From Plazaster borealis (taxonomy: Eukaryota; Echinodermata; Asteroidea; Forcipulatida; Labidiasteridae), in the NCBI GenBank assembly GCA_021014325.1, contig CM037475.1, positions 3,379,001 through 3,443,000 of the forward strand: 64,000 bases of DNA, in the 5' to 3' direction. The notes beneath the pieces were generated by a model that saw only the letters and a program-made list of their open reading frames with translations, was not told the origin of the DNA and searched no databases. Below are positions 9,163 through 16,294 of the stretch, piece after piece (the first letter of the stretch is position 1; the number at the start of each line of letters is the position of its first letter). Made by a program: the position numbers and the translations under genes.

Positions 9163-10087
9163 ATTTATAAAAGATTAAAGTTAACAGTACACCGCCAATG
9201 GCAACAATTATTGCCCATAGGTTTCCCGCGAGCCAGCCAGCAGTTTTACTCAAGAGGTTGAGGAGCCACGATATAATGCCTCCGATGATGCCCGGTAGTG
9301 CGGCTGCAGCCTTTCCAGCTAATTGGGCTAGAAGGCGCCCGAGAGCTTGCAAATGTTTTTTCGCCCACTCTTTTACCCCATCTTTACTTGCGGGGGGCGT
9401 GGGAGGTGTTGGCGGTGTAACCCCGCCAGCTGGCCCACCAGTCAAGGCAAGAACCAGAGTGCTGATGGCAAAGCCCAGTGCAGTGATAATGGTGGCTATG
9501 GTCACACCCTGCTCGCGGAACAGGGTCCGTAGCCGATCGGCCAGAGATTTGTTTTTATCTAGAACGCTAGATATGGTCTCACGAATTTGGCGGAACTGTG
9601 ACCGAAGTTGTTGGTTGAGGACATCAACGCTGTCTCGAGCCGCTGCGAGATCATCTTCGGCTTTTGTAATTTCACGTTCGATTTGGTCCTCTCGCTCAGT
9701 TGTCCCGGGTTGCTTAAGCTCTTCGCGATAGCCCTCGATTAGCTGCTGGAGAGAAACTACTTTGCTCTCTTGCACCGCTTTTGTGGCACGCAAAGTTTTC
9801 AGGGCTTTGTCAAGCCCTAGAATCTCTCTCATAGGCAAAAGATTTTCTTCCTCAGTAGGCGGCTTAGATGACATACTAATAACTAAATCATCTAAAACAT
9901 TAACTGTCTGATCTAGTACATCACCATCTGCTTGTGTTGCATTTTGTGCTTTATCAGCAACCTTTTCTAACTCGCGAAGGGTAGGTCGAGAATGACGATG
10001 CAGTGTACTGTCGTACCCAGGCAGGTTGAGAAAATCTCGAATAGCTCTGGAGCCCCCAGAGCCAAAACTTTGGGCAATAGTACCCAA
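9161..10087 (-). CDS. Polinton coiled-coil membrane protein
   Basis: The intact 308-residue frame starts MGTIAQSFGSGG. Residues about 95-195 are heptad-rich and charged, predicted coiled coil. Then come hydrophobic segments at about 198-217 (IATIITALGFAISTLVLAL), a proline-rich hinge (TPPTPPTPP) and a strongly hydrophobic C-terminal third with two or three membrane-spanning stretches. Proteins of this shape are recurrent in animal Polintons. A membrane or entry-related role would be a guess. It lies just downstream of, and in line with, the broken gene at 10,119-10,453. Confidence 0.75.
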   Translation of the reverse strand: MGTIAQSFGSGGSRAIRDFLNLPGYDSTLHRHSRPTLRELEKVADKAQNATQADGDVLDQTVNVLDDLVISMSSKPPTEEENLLPMREILGLDKALKTLRATKAVQESKVVSLQQLIEGYREELKQPGTTEREDQIEREITKAEDDLAAARDSVDVLNQQLRSQFRQIRETISSVLDKNKSLADRLRTLFREQGVTIATIITALGFAISTLVLALTGGPAGGVTPPTPPTPPASKDGVKEWAKKHLQALGRLLAQLAGKAAAALPGIIGGIISWLLNLLSKTAGWLAGNLWAIIVAIGGVLLTLIFYK

Positions 10088-10118
10088 TCCTAAAAACTTT
10101 TAGGGCCTTTAGTAGCGC

Positions 10119-10453
10119 TCATCCGAACCTTTTATCACCTTCTACCCAGTAAAGTGTTTTACCATCTTCGCCGACCTGAAACCGTTTGTATTCTATGATC
10201 GTAGGTTGAGGGCCATTGTTTAGACCTATCTCCTCATAGAAAGCATTTACTAAACGGTCTCGCTGTTCTCGCAACTCGTCTGTACGGATGTCGTCGCGCG
10301 CTTGGTTGATGCGGTCGCCGTATTCATTAGGCGATAGCCCATCTAAGGGTGCCCCGATAGGAGGTTCAGGGAAATAAAACTAGTTTCTTCTTCGACTTCT
10401 GGTTGTTTTTCGGGTGCATCAAAATCATTTATTTCAAAGCCACCTTCTGCCAT
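10119..10453 (-). pseudogene. Small acidic Polinton protein, frameshifted
   Basis: It starts at ATG 10,453 (MAEGGFEINDF...), acidic at the N-terminus. The starting frame runs into a stop near 10,345, while a well-formed frame continues in another register (SPNEYGDRINQARDD ... GKTLYWVEGDKRFG) to a TGA at 10,119. One frameshift near 10,370 is inferred. It would be about 110 residues. I do not recognise a function. It precedes the coiled-coil membrane protein by 31 bases on the same strand. Confidence 0.55.
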
Positions 10454-10530
10454 ATTGAATACAAAGGTTGGCTTTACTTATATTGAACACTCGCCAAGGT
10501 TTAATAGACAAAAGATAAAGTTTGGTTTGA

Positions 10531-11836
10531 ATGGCATCGTCAAAGTACGGACGCAAACTGAATCCTCTTAGAAGCCTGCGGGATCCACTCGGGATCAAAG
10601 GCATACGGCAGAGCGTGGTTGTAACCAACAACCCCTCCACTATCGACCAAAATCAGCAGCTCTTGGTCCGCTTTCCCAACCTTGGCGCCCAGGATGTGAT
10701 TGTTCCTGGAACAGCCCGCCTCGCATTTACCATCGCCCTCACCTCGACCGACGACAATCGAACAGTGGTTCAAAACCTTGGCCAAGCCGTTGTGAAGAAA
10801 AAGACAATCAGGATCAGTGGTAATGAGGTCATGTCTATAGATGACAGCGATGTTATCGGCTGCTACACCGACCTTTGGAAAACGTTGGGAGAGCGCCGGT
10901 CTCAGGTCTACCAGGGTATTGATGTGGCGGAAGACGCTAACATGCTTAAACTGAGGGTGGGCGCCGGAGATGGTGATAGTTCTACGGCGCAAGACAAGGC
11001 TGTTGCAGATGCATACAGCAACAGATTTAGCATTCCACTAGACTTTGAACTGTTGGAGAGCCACATGCCGTTCTTCCAGTCAGGCCTTGGTGACCGATTG
11101 AGTACGAGCTTACCTTTAATGACTACAGCCGCGTTATAATGGCAACAGGTGATACAGATGCTAGCTACGTCATCGACAACATCTCTCTCGAGTTTGAAAT
11201 TATGAGCGAGCCAAACTTAGCCCGAATGATTCGCAACCAGTATACTGCGCGAGTTGCCATCTTGTATGACCGCATTTTGCGCCACCGAAAGGTCACCCTC
11301 AACAAGAGTGATACGCTGTGGAACGTCAATCTTAATATTCCAGCCCGAAGCTTTAAGGGAATACTCATGCTCTTCGAGGATGCTGGAGCGGCGACCGCGT
11401 TTAACCGAAATACAGAATCGTTCTATAACCCCAAGATCGAAAAAGTTGAGGTCATAGTCGAGGGAAGCCAAACCAGTTGTATGCCCAGGGTATGCGCGGG
11501 TACCAACAGTGGGATGAAGTTCGAAAGTACTTCGCTAGCAGCCCTTCAACCAAGCGCCACCCCACGTCTGCAATGGTCACCAAAGACTTAGCATTAGCTG
11601 ATGTAACGGTAGGAGAGTATTTGACAACAAAGTACGGCCTATGGCTGGACTTGAGAAGCAACGATGATGACTCACTGCACGGCAGCGGCAGGCGCATAGA
11701 AAATGCAAGTGAGGGGGTCACAGTCCAGATCACCAAAAAGGCAGAAACGGCGGGCACATTGAACATGTATTTGTATGTTATCATGGATGCTCAGCTCAAC
11801 ATCGAAAATGGTCGATATATCAGTGCGCTCTACTAA
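10531..11836 (+). pseudogene. MCP: Major capsid protein (double jelly-roll type), two frameshifts
   Basis: Three consecutive open segments (10,531-11,139; 11,139-11,591; 11,477-11,836) lie in three different frames, yet together cover the length of a Polinton/adintovirus hexon-like capsid protein (about 435 residues). Breaks are near 11,098 and near 11,465. Recognisable segments include SFKGILMLFEDAG, GMRGYQQWDEVRKYF and a C-terminal DLRSNDDDSLHGSGRR block, the last characteristic of the group. It would form the trimeric shell subunit of a virion. Start ATG at 10,531 follows a spacer of about 75 bases from the divergent gene. As written it cannot make full-length capsid. Confidence 0.8.
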
Positions 11837-11841
11837 ACCAA

Positions 11842-12533
11842 ACTTATCTTTTGCAGGCAAAAGATTGTTTTCGTCAACGAAAGTTCAAAGTAAAACTTTC
11901 GTACACGAAAGTTTAGACAAAAGTAAAAACTTATACGAGGATAAGTTTTTACCCCACTCGGCCATCATCTGTGGCCAGACTGGCTGTGGGAAAACAGTCT
12001 TTATCTTAAACCTTCTCGAAGATCACTACTGCGGCGAATTTTCGCACATCGTTATACTCTGCCCCACAATTCGTTGGAACAAAACGTACCACGAGCGATC
12101 CTGGGTGTGGACAGACCCAGAGGTCTATATCGTCGACCCTGGCGATCAGCTTCAAAAGTGGTTGCGAGCTTTTACTCGATTTTTGCTGGCGAGCTGACAT
12201 TGTACATCATCGACGACTGCTCAGCTAGTAAAGCTCTGACCAAAAAGAAAGACATGCTGTCTGAGCTTGCGTTCTCGGGGCGCCACGCCTCTCAATCTGT
12301 GTGGGTTTTGACGCAAAAGTATAACTCGGTTCTTAAAGATCTCCGCGAGCAGACTAAGTGGATAGGGCTCTTCCACTGCAAGGACAGGGACTCTTTTGAA
12401 GATTGCCTGCGAGAAAACGACGTTGTCCCGACGAGAGGAGCGAGATGCGCTTAGACAGCAGCTATCTAAAGCTAAACACGCTAAGCTTATACTAAAGACT
12501 GCTCAGCCGGTTGCTTATCAGTTGTTAACATAG
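11842..12533 (+). pseudogene. ATP: DNA packaging ATPase (FtsK/HerA type), frameshifted
   Basis: A Walker A motif GQTGCGKT lies in one frame near 11,980, and a Walker B LYIIDDC in another near 12,205. This is followed by an SGRHASQSVWVLTQKY sensor region and LFHCKDRDSFEDCLREND. Breaks are near 12,172 and 12,430, and the tail ends at a TAG at 12,531. These are hallmarks of the A32-like genome packaging ATPase of Polintons. The N-terminus is unclear: no good ATG precedes the Walker A motif, and the upstream codons come from three palindromes (SSTKV, KTFVHESL, NLYEDKFL). The last 60 codons are duplicated as a tandem repeat downstream. Confidence 0.8.
11845..11951. repeat. Cluster of three different palindromes between MCP and ATPase
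   Basis: In order there are an ATCTTTTGCAGGCAAAAGAT palindrome (about 11,848-11,867), ACTTTCGTACACGAAAGT (about 11,895-11,912) and AACTTATACGAGGATAAGTT (about 11,928-11,949). Three sequence types with the same size and layout sit side by side, and all are read through in the ATPase frame. Confidence 0.85.
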
Positions 12534-12740
12534 CTTAATAGCTTGCTAAACTAAAGCTAAACACGCTAAGCTTATACTAAAGACTGCTCAGCCGGTTGCT
12601 TATCAGTTGTTAACATAGCTTAATAGCTTGCTAAACTAAAGCTAAACACGCTAAGCTTATACTAAAGACTGCTCAGCCGGTTGCTTATCAGTTGTTAACA
12701 TAATCTTTTGTAGACAAAAGATTAGCTTAATAGCTTGCTA
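12466..12740. repeat. 85-bp tandem repeat made of the ATPase gene tail, three copies
   Basis: Copies begin at about 12,466, 12,551 and 12,636 with CTAAAGCTAAACACGCTAAG. Each contains the last coding bases and stop of the ATPase plus the AGCTTAATAGCTTGCTAAA linker. The copies are virtually identical, so the expansion is recent. The third copy is interrupted by an ATCTTTTGTAGACAAAAGAT palindrome at about 12,704-12,723. Confidence 0.9.
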
Positions 12741-12752
12741 AACTAAAGTTCT

Positions 12753-12860
12753 ATGTGGGAGCAAACACAGCTAGCCATACAAACTATACATCTGGCAGTA
12801 GTTCTTGTGATGTTTGTCAAGTATGTTAGACTCATGCGCATAAACTTACACAGAGTATAA
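12753..12860 (+). CDS. Small membrane protein, 35 residues
   Basis: The short frame MWEQTQLAIQ... contains a single hydrophobic helix (IHLAVVLVMFV) and a basic C-terminus (KYVRLMRINLHR), the shape of a single-pass membrane peptide. It lies between the ATPase and the next gene in the same direction. Small hydrophobic frames occur at this place in other Polintons. Coding status is likely but not proven. Confidence 0.45.
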   Translation: MWEQTQLAIQTIHLAVVLVMFVKYVRLMRINLHRV

Positions 12861-12898
12861 GTTTGATCTCAAAAGTAATCTTTTGCTCACAGAAGATT

Positions 12899-13483
12899 AT
12901 GGATTGTGATGATTTGATCAACCAATTGTTGCAAGAGGTTCCCGATGAAAGCACCGATACCACCGTCTCGACGCTAAACAAAACTTTTGTAGACAAAAGT
13001 TTGAGCTGCACCTCGTCTACAAAAGATTTGCCAGCAAAAGATTACAAAAGTTTGGATCGTTTGCAAGAACAAAAACGGACCCGGCTGGCGGCAATTGTGG
13101 CTGGCGGCACTGCCCAAAAATACATAGGAACCCGACTAACCCTTGCACAACTTGATGTGATGAGTGATGACGAGATTTCTAAGCACTATAGCCGCTATGA
13201 GGCACGACTAGGGGCCTCAATGACAAAAACTCTCGGGGCGTCTGCGCTGCAGATGTATGCACTAGCGGCTAGCACATTTCTACCAATTCCACCCGAAAAT
13301 AAGCCTCAGCTCGTCATAGACCTCGAGGAGGACCCCTTTGTCGGACATGCGCTGACGACAGCCTGCTGCGAGCTGTATTATCGCTATGGTATGTACTTAG
13401 CCCCGCTTACAGCAGCGATGACAACTGCTAAGCACTGTCAATTTAAAGACAAAACTTATACGAGTATAAGTAAAACTTCGTAA
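12899..13483 (+). CDS. Conserved Polinton protein of unknown function
   Basis: The start MDCDDLINQLL at 12,899 is preferred to an earlier in-frame ATG-less extension; the ATG is the last part of an ATCTTTTG-type palindrome. Residues about 25-55 are largely encoded by palindromes (KTFVDKSL, SSTKDLPAKD). The conserved-looking part starts after residue 60 (RLAAIVAGGTAQKYIG) and runs through LTLAQLDVMSDDEI to EDPFVGHALTTACCEL and a short hydrophobic region. A palindrome encodes the C-terminus (KTYTSISKT). Recurrent in invertebrate Polintons; no known function. Confidence 0.65.
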   Translation: MDCDDLINQLLQEVPDESTDTTVSTLNKTFVDKSLSCTSSTKDLPAKDYKSLDRLQEQKRTRLAAIVAGGTAQKYIGTRLTLAQLDVMSDDEISKHYSRYEARLGASMTKTLGASALQMYALAASTFLPIPPENKPQLVIDLEEDPFVGHALTTACCELYYRYGMYLAPLTAAMTTAKHCQFKDKTYTSISKTS

Positions 13484-13516
13484 AAACTTCGTAAAACTTT
13501 CGTACACGAAAGTTTA
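13453..13516. repeat. Palindromes ACTTATACGAGTATAAGT and ACTTTCGTACACGAAAGT
   Basis: The first lies at the end of the preceding frame (about 13,456-13,473). The second fills the gap just before the next ATG at 13,518 (about 13,496-13,513). They belong to the element-wide family. Confidence 0.8.
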
Positions 13517-13517
13517 G

Positions 13518-13994
13518 ATGACAGAAAACTTGGAAACGACATCGACAGAAGCAGCACAAGCTCTGGAGATGACAGCAGCGCAAGACCTAGAGACGACATC
13601 GACGCAGTTAAAAGTCAAGAGAGTGACTAATAAAGATTCACAAAAAGTTGAGGCTGGCCGCAAAGGTGCAGCAGCTAGAAAAGCAAAACAAGAAGCGCTG
13701 AAAGAGCAGCTGCGAAAGGCCAAACAGAGTCTCAAACAAACTTTCGTAAACGAAAGTTTTTCTGAAGATAATCTTAATCCTTCATCTACAAAAGACCGCG
13801 AACATAAAAGTGAAATCTCATCGCAATCAGAAACTAATCTTTTGCCTGCAAAAGATAATCTTTTGCAGGCAAAAGATTGTTTGCTCCTTGCAGGGGCTGT
13901 TATAGCTGTTGGAGCTGTGGTATATGCTAAGTTTTCGTATACGCCTGCAAAACAATTACCAAATGTATCTCAAAATCAAAGACAAACATATTAG
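13518..13994 (+). CDS. Low-complexity charged protein with C-terminal membrane helix
   Basis: It has 158 residues. The N-terminus is Thr/Glu/Ala-rich, then comes a basic stretch (EAGRKGAAARKAKQEAL) that could bind nucleic acid, then a hydrophobic helix (LLLAGAVIAVGAVVYA) near the C-terminus. Two palindromes are absorbed in frame: QTFVNESF at about residue 74 and a doubled LLPAKDNLLQAKD at about 110. The tail-anchored basic layout may suit a core or scaffold protein, but no family is recognised. Confidence 0.55.
   Translation: MTENLETTSTEAAQALEMTAAQDLETTSTQLKVKRVTNKDSQKVEAGRKGAAARKAKQEALKEQLRKAKQSLKQTFVNESFSEDNLNPSSTKDREHKSEISSQSETNLLPAKDNLLQAKDCLLLAGAVIAVGAVVYAKFSYTPAKQLPNVSQNQRQTY
13834..13878. 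repeat. Double ATCTTTTGC...GCAAAAGAT palindrome inside a gene
   Basis: Two palindromes of the ATCTTTTGCCTGCAAAAGAT type lie back to back and are translated in frame as LLPAKDNLLQAKD. This is among the clearest examples of a repeat accepted inside coding sequence. Confidence 0.85.
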
Positions 13995-14050
13995 ACAAAC
14001 AAACTAATCCTCATTATATGCAATAATAATCTCCTACTTGCATAACAAAA

Positions 14051-14287
14051 ATGACTACCCCAGTACTGATGGTAAACAGCTTGCTAATTTGGTGTACCAC
14101 TCCGCCGTAGTAAGTGGACTTGCCGTGGGATACGCTACTCTTGGTAAAAAATCATAAAGGTGTTACGCCAAAGTTAGACTTTGCGCCGTATGATGTTGGC
14201 ATGGTCATACTAGATGTTGGCCTAGCTATGGCCACTAAAGACATGCTTGTCAAGCAGGGGATACTCCCTGCAGACATATTAAAGTAA
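14051..14287 (+). pseudogene. Small Polinton membrane protein, frameshifted
   Basis: An ATG at 14,051 is out of frame with the following conserved-looking segment GKQLANLVYHSAVVSGLAVG, which itself breaks after YATLGKK at about 14,148. The end DMLVKQGILPADILK reads in yet another frame to a TAA at 14,287. Small hydrophobic proteins of this kind are recurrent in Polintons. Two frameshifts make it non-functional as written. Confidence 0.55.
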
Positions 14288-14366
14288 ATATGTATAAGTT
14301 TTCTCTTTTGAATACAAAAGATTATACAAATATAAGTTAAACTAAACTTATATAAATATAAGTTTG

Positions 14367-14813
14367 ATGGCTTCTATTGTAATGCTTGTTGGCGGAGCGG
14401 TCGTGAACGCACTTGCGTTCTCTGGGTCAAATTTTCGGTTCTCGATGATGCGTGATCCAGGTGCCGATGAAGAGCGAAAACGACATGACAAGGCTGTAGA
14501 ACAACTTCAAGCTGCGCAGTCTGAATGGTCACGCAAGAGGGCCGAACGCCTAGACTGGATTAATGAAGAGCTTCGCCGCCAAGGACATGCCGTGCACACT
14601 TTCCGCAATGTTGATGAAGCTATTCGCCAGTACAATCTTATAAACTTTTCTACAGAAAAGTTTGGCAGTGATTCAATGGCCCCCACGCTAGAAGAACCAA
14701 AACCCAAACTCTCAGATTTCTACTTGCCGTCCCCAGAGCAACGTGATCGCGAAATTGCTTTCGTTATCATGGGGCTTGGAGTTACTTCCTTCGCAGCCTA
14801 TAAACTTTCGTAG
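14367..14813 (+). CDS. Polinton protein with terminal hydrophobic segments
   Basis: The start MASIVMLVGG at 14,367 follows an ACTTATATAAATATAAGT palindrome. A hydrophobic N-terminus (about 1-18) is followed by a charged helical region (EERKRHDKAVEQLQAAQSEW, about 30-75), then LSDFYLPSPEQRDREIAFV and a C-terminal hydrophobic helix. Residues NFSTEKF come from a palindrome at 14,641-14,662, and the last codons (YKLS) from another at 14,802-14,823. I associate this layout with a family common in animal Polintons but without assigned function. Confidence 0.65.
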   Translation: MASIVMLVGGAVVNALAFSGSNFRFSMMRDPGADEERKRHDKAVEQLQAAQSEWSRKRAERLDWINEELRRQGHAVHTFRNVDEAIRQYNLINFSTEKFGSDSMAPTLEEPKPKLSDFYLPSPEQRDREIAFVIMGLGVTSFAAYKLS

Positions 14814-15003
14814 ACGAAAGTTTGGATTGTTAAGTAAACTAATCTTTTGCCTGAAAAAGATTATCTTTTTCTTGCACAGAATAGAATGATTAGGTGTAGT
14901 TTAGTTATTTTTGCAATCACAAACTAATCTTTGCAGGCAAAAGATTTTTTTCTACAGATAATCTTTTGATTGTAAAAAAACTTTTCTTCAGAAAAGTTTA
15001 GTT
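14801..15003. repeat. Palindrome-rich spacer before the integrase gene
   Basis: It contains ACTTTCGTAGACGAAAGT (about 14,804-14,821), ATCTTTTGCCTGAAAAAGAT (about 14,841-14,860), a shortened AATCTTTGCAGGCAAAAGATT (about 14,923-14,944), a half ATCTTTTGATTGTAAAA and ACTTTTCTTCAGAAAAGT (about 14,979-14,998). Five family members within 200 bp make up nearly all of the spacer. Confidence 0.8.
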
Positions 15004-15026
15004 AGACTTTGCAGGCGTAAACTTAT

Positions 15027-16055
15027 ATGGATACTAAACTGTCTGCATTGTACTACAGCCCCCAAGGATACTGGAAGGGACTTGCGGCCATACAAAAACT
15101 AGCCGAGGCTGCAAAAGTCACTCAAGATGTGAGTAAAGATTGGCTCAAGAGACAAGCTATATGGCAGATATATCTCCCATCCCCTCGCCATGTGCCTCGC
15201 CCAAAATTTGATATTTCAGTGCCTAATGAAGTCCACCAAGCTGACCTATTGTTTCTTCCACACGATCGCCTGCCCAGGGGCCGAAAGATTTACAAATACG
15301 CCCTGACTGTGGTTGATGTTGCCAGCCGCTACAAAGAAGCTGAACCACTGACTTCAAAGGAATCCACCGAGGTGGCTACTGCTTTGTCCCGCATTTACAA
15401 GCGGGGACCTTTAAAGTGGCCGAAGGTGCTGCAGGTTGACCCTGGGCGTGAGTTTATGGGCTCCATATCCCAAACTCTGGAGAAACATGGTGTCAAAGTC
15501 CGACGGGGTGAAAAAGATTTGCATCGAGCGCAGGGCATCGTGGAAAGATTCAACCGAACTCTAGCAGAAAAGCTCTTTGGGCATCAGTATGCGGTAGAGC
15601 TGCGTCTCCCAGATGATGAGAGGTCAACTGAGTGGGTAGCACGACTTCCCGCCGTTGTCTTAGCTCTGAACACAGAGGTTACCAGATTGACGGAAAAAAG
15701 TACCTCAGAAGCAATCAATGCAAAATCGGTAAAACAAAAGCACTCTACCATTGAAGAACGACCTGTTTGTCTCAACGAGCAAAAGCTAACCTCGGGCGTG
15801 GGCGTTCGGTACCTCTACCAGCCAGGTGAGCTAGAAGGTGGGCGTCGTCGCGCAACTGACCCAGTATGGTCCCTCCGGGTGCACCGGCTTGGGCGTTCAG
15901 TCACTAAACCCGGAGAGCCTGTTCTTTATTATCTTATGAAAGATCGTGGGGTACCAGCTCGTGGGTTTGTACGAGAAGAGCTACTTGTGGTGCCTCCCAA
16001 CACCCAGGTGCCACCTGTTAAACTTTTGCTTAAACTTTCGTCTACGAAAGTTTAG
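15027..16055 (+). CDS. INT: Retrovirus-like integrase (Polinton INT)
   Basis: The 342-residue frame is uninterrupted. The N-terminal helix-rich part (GYWKGLAAIQKLAEAAKV) precedes the catalytic core with the D,D,E set: HQADLLF (about residue 73), VDPGREF (about 138) and QGIVERFNR (about 175). A C-terminal chromo/SH3-like region (about 265-330) ends in LVVPP. The enzyme would join element ends to target DNA and make the short target duplication. The C-terminal LLKLSSTKV and stop come from a palindrome at about 16,031-16,054, so the original end may have been a few codons earlier or later. Length and motifs fit a functional protein. Confidence 0.9.
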   Translation: MDTKLSALYYSPQGYWKGLAAIQKLAEAAKVTQDVSKDWLKRQAIWQIYLPSPRHVPRPKFDISVPNEVHQADLLFLPHDRLPRGRKIYKYALTVVDVASRYKEAEPLTSKESTEVATALSRIYKRGPLKWPKVLQVDPGREFMGSISQTLEKHGVKVRRGEKDLHRAQGIVERFNRTLAEKLFGHQYAVELRLPDDERSTEWVARLPAVVLALNTEVTRLTEKSTSEAINAKSVKQKHSTIEERPVCLNEQKLTSGVGVRYLYQPGELEGGRRRATDPVWSLRVHRLGRSVTKPGEPVLYYLMKDRGVPARGFVREELLVVPPNTQVPPVKLLLKLSSTKV

Positions 16056-16190
16056 GCGACAATCTCGTTGATAAACTAAACTAATCAAACTTTTCTACAG
16101 AAAAGTTTGCAAGCAAAAGATAATCTTTGCAGGCAAAAGATTAGTTTTTATGCAGGCAAAAGATAATCTTTTGCAGGCATAATATCTTTG
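16030..16190. repeat. Palindrome cluster between integrase and polymerase genes
   Basis: ACTTTCGTCTACGAAAGT, ACTTTTCTACAGAAAAGT and two or three overlapping ATCTTTTGCAGGC-type palindromes occupy this gap between convergent genes. Together with the groups at 9,104 and 14,801 this shows the repeats are concentrated at gene ends. Confidence 0.85.
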
Positions 16191-16294
16191 TGCCCATAGG
16201 CTAGTGTGGTGACACCGTCTTCAGCTATCCACCTCTTTGTGTCCAAGGGGAGAGTGATACCTTGTTCAGACGCTGACCGTAAATTCTATGTCTC

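Noticed and set aside
9198..9731. 177-codon open frame on + opposite the coiled-coil protein
   Set aside because: It is the complement of a well-formed minus-strand gene and has no recognisable features of its own.
10531..11836. Three separate capsid-region genes
   Set aside because: The three overlapping frames together match one capsid protein interrupted by frameshifts; treating them as separate genes would be wrong.
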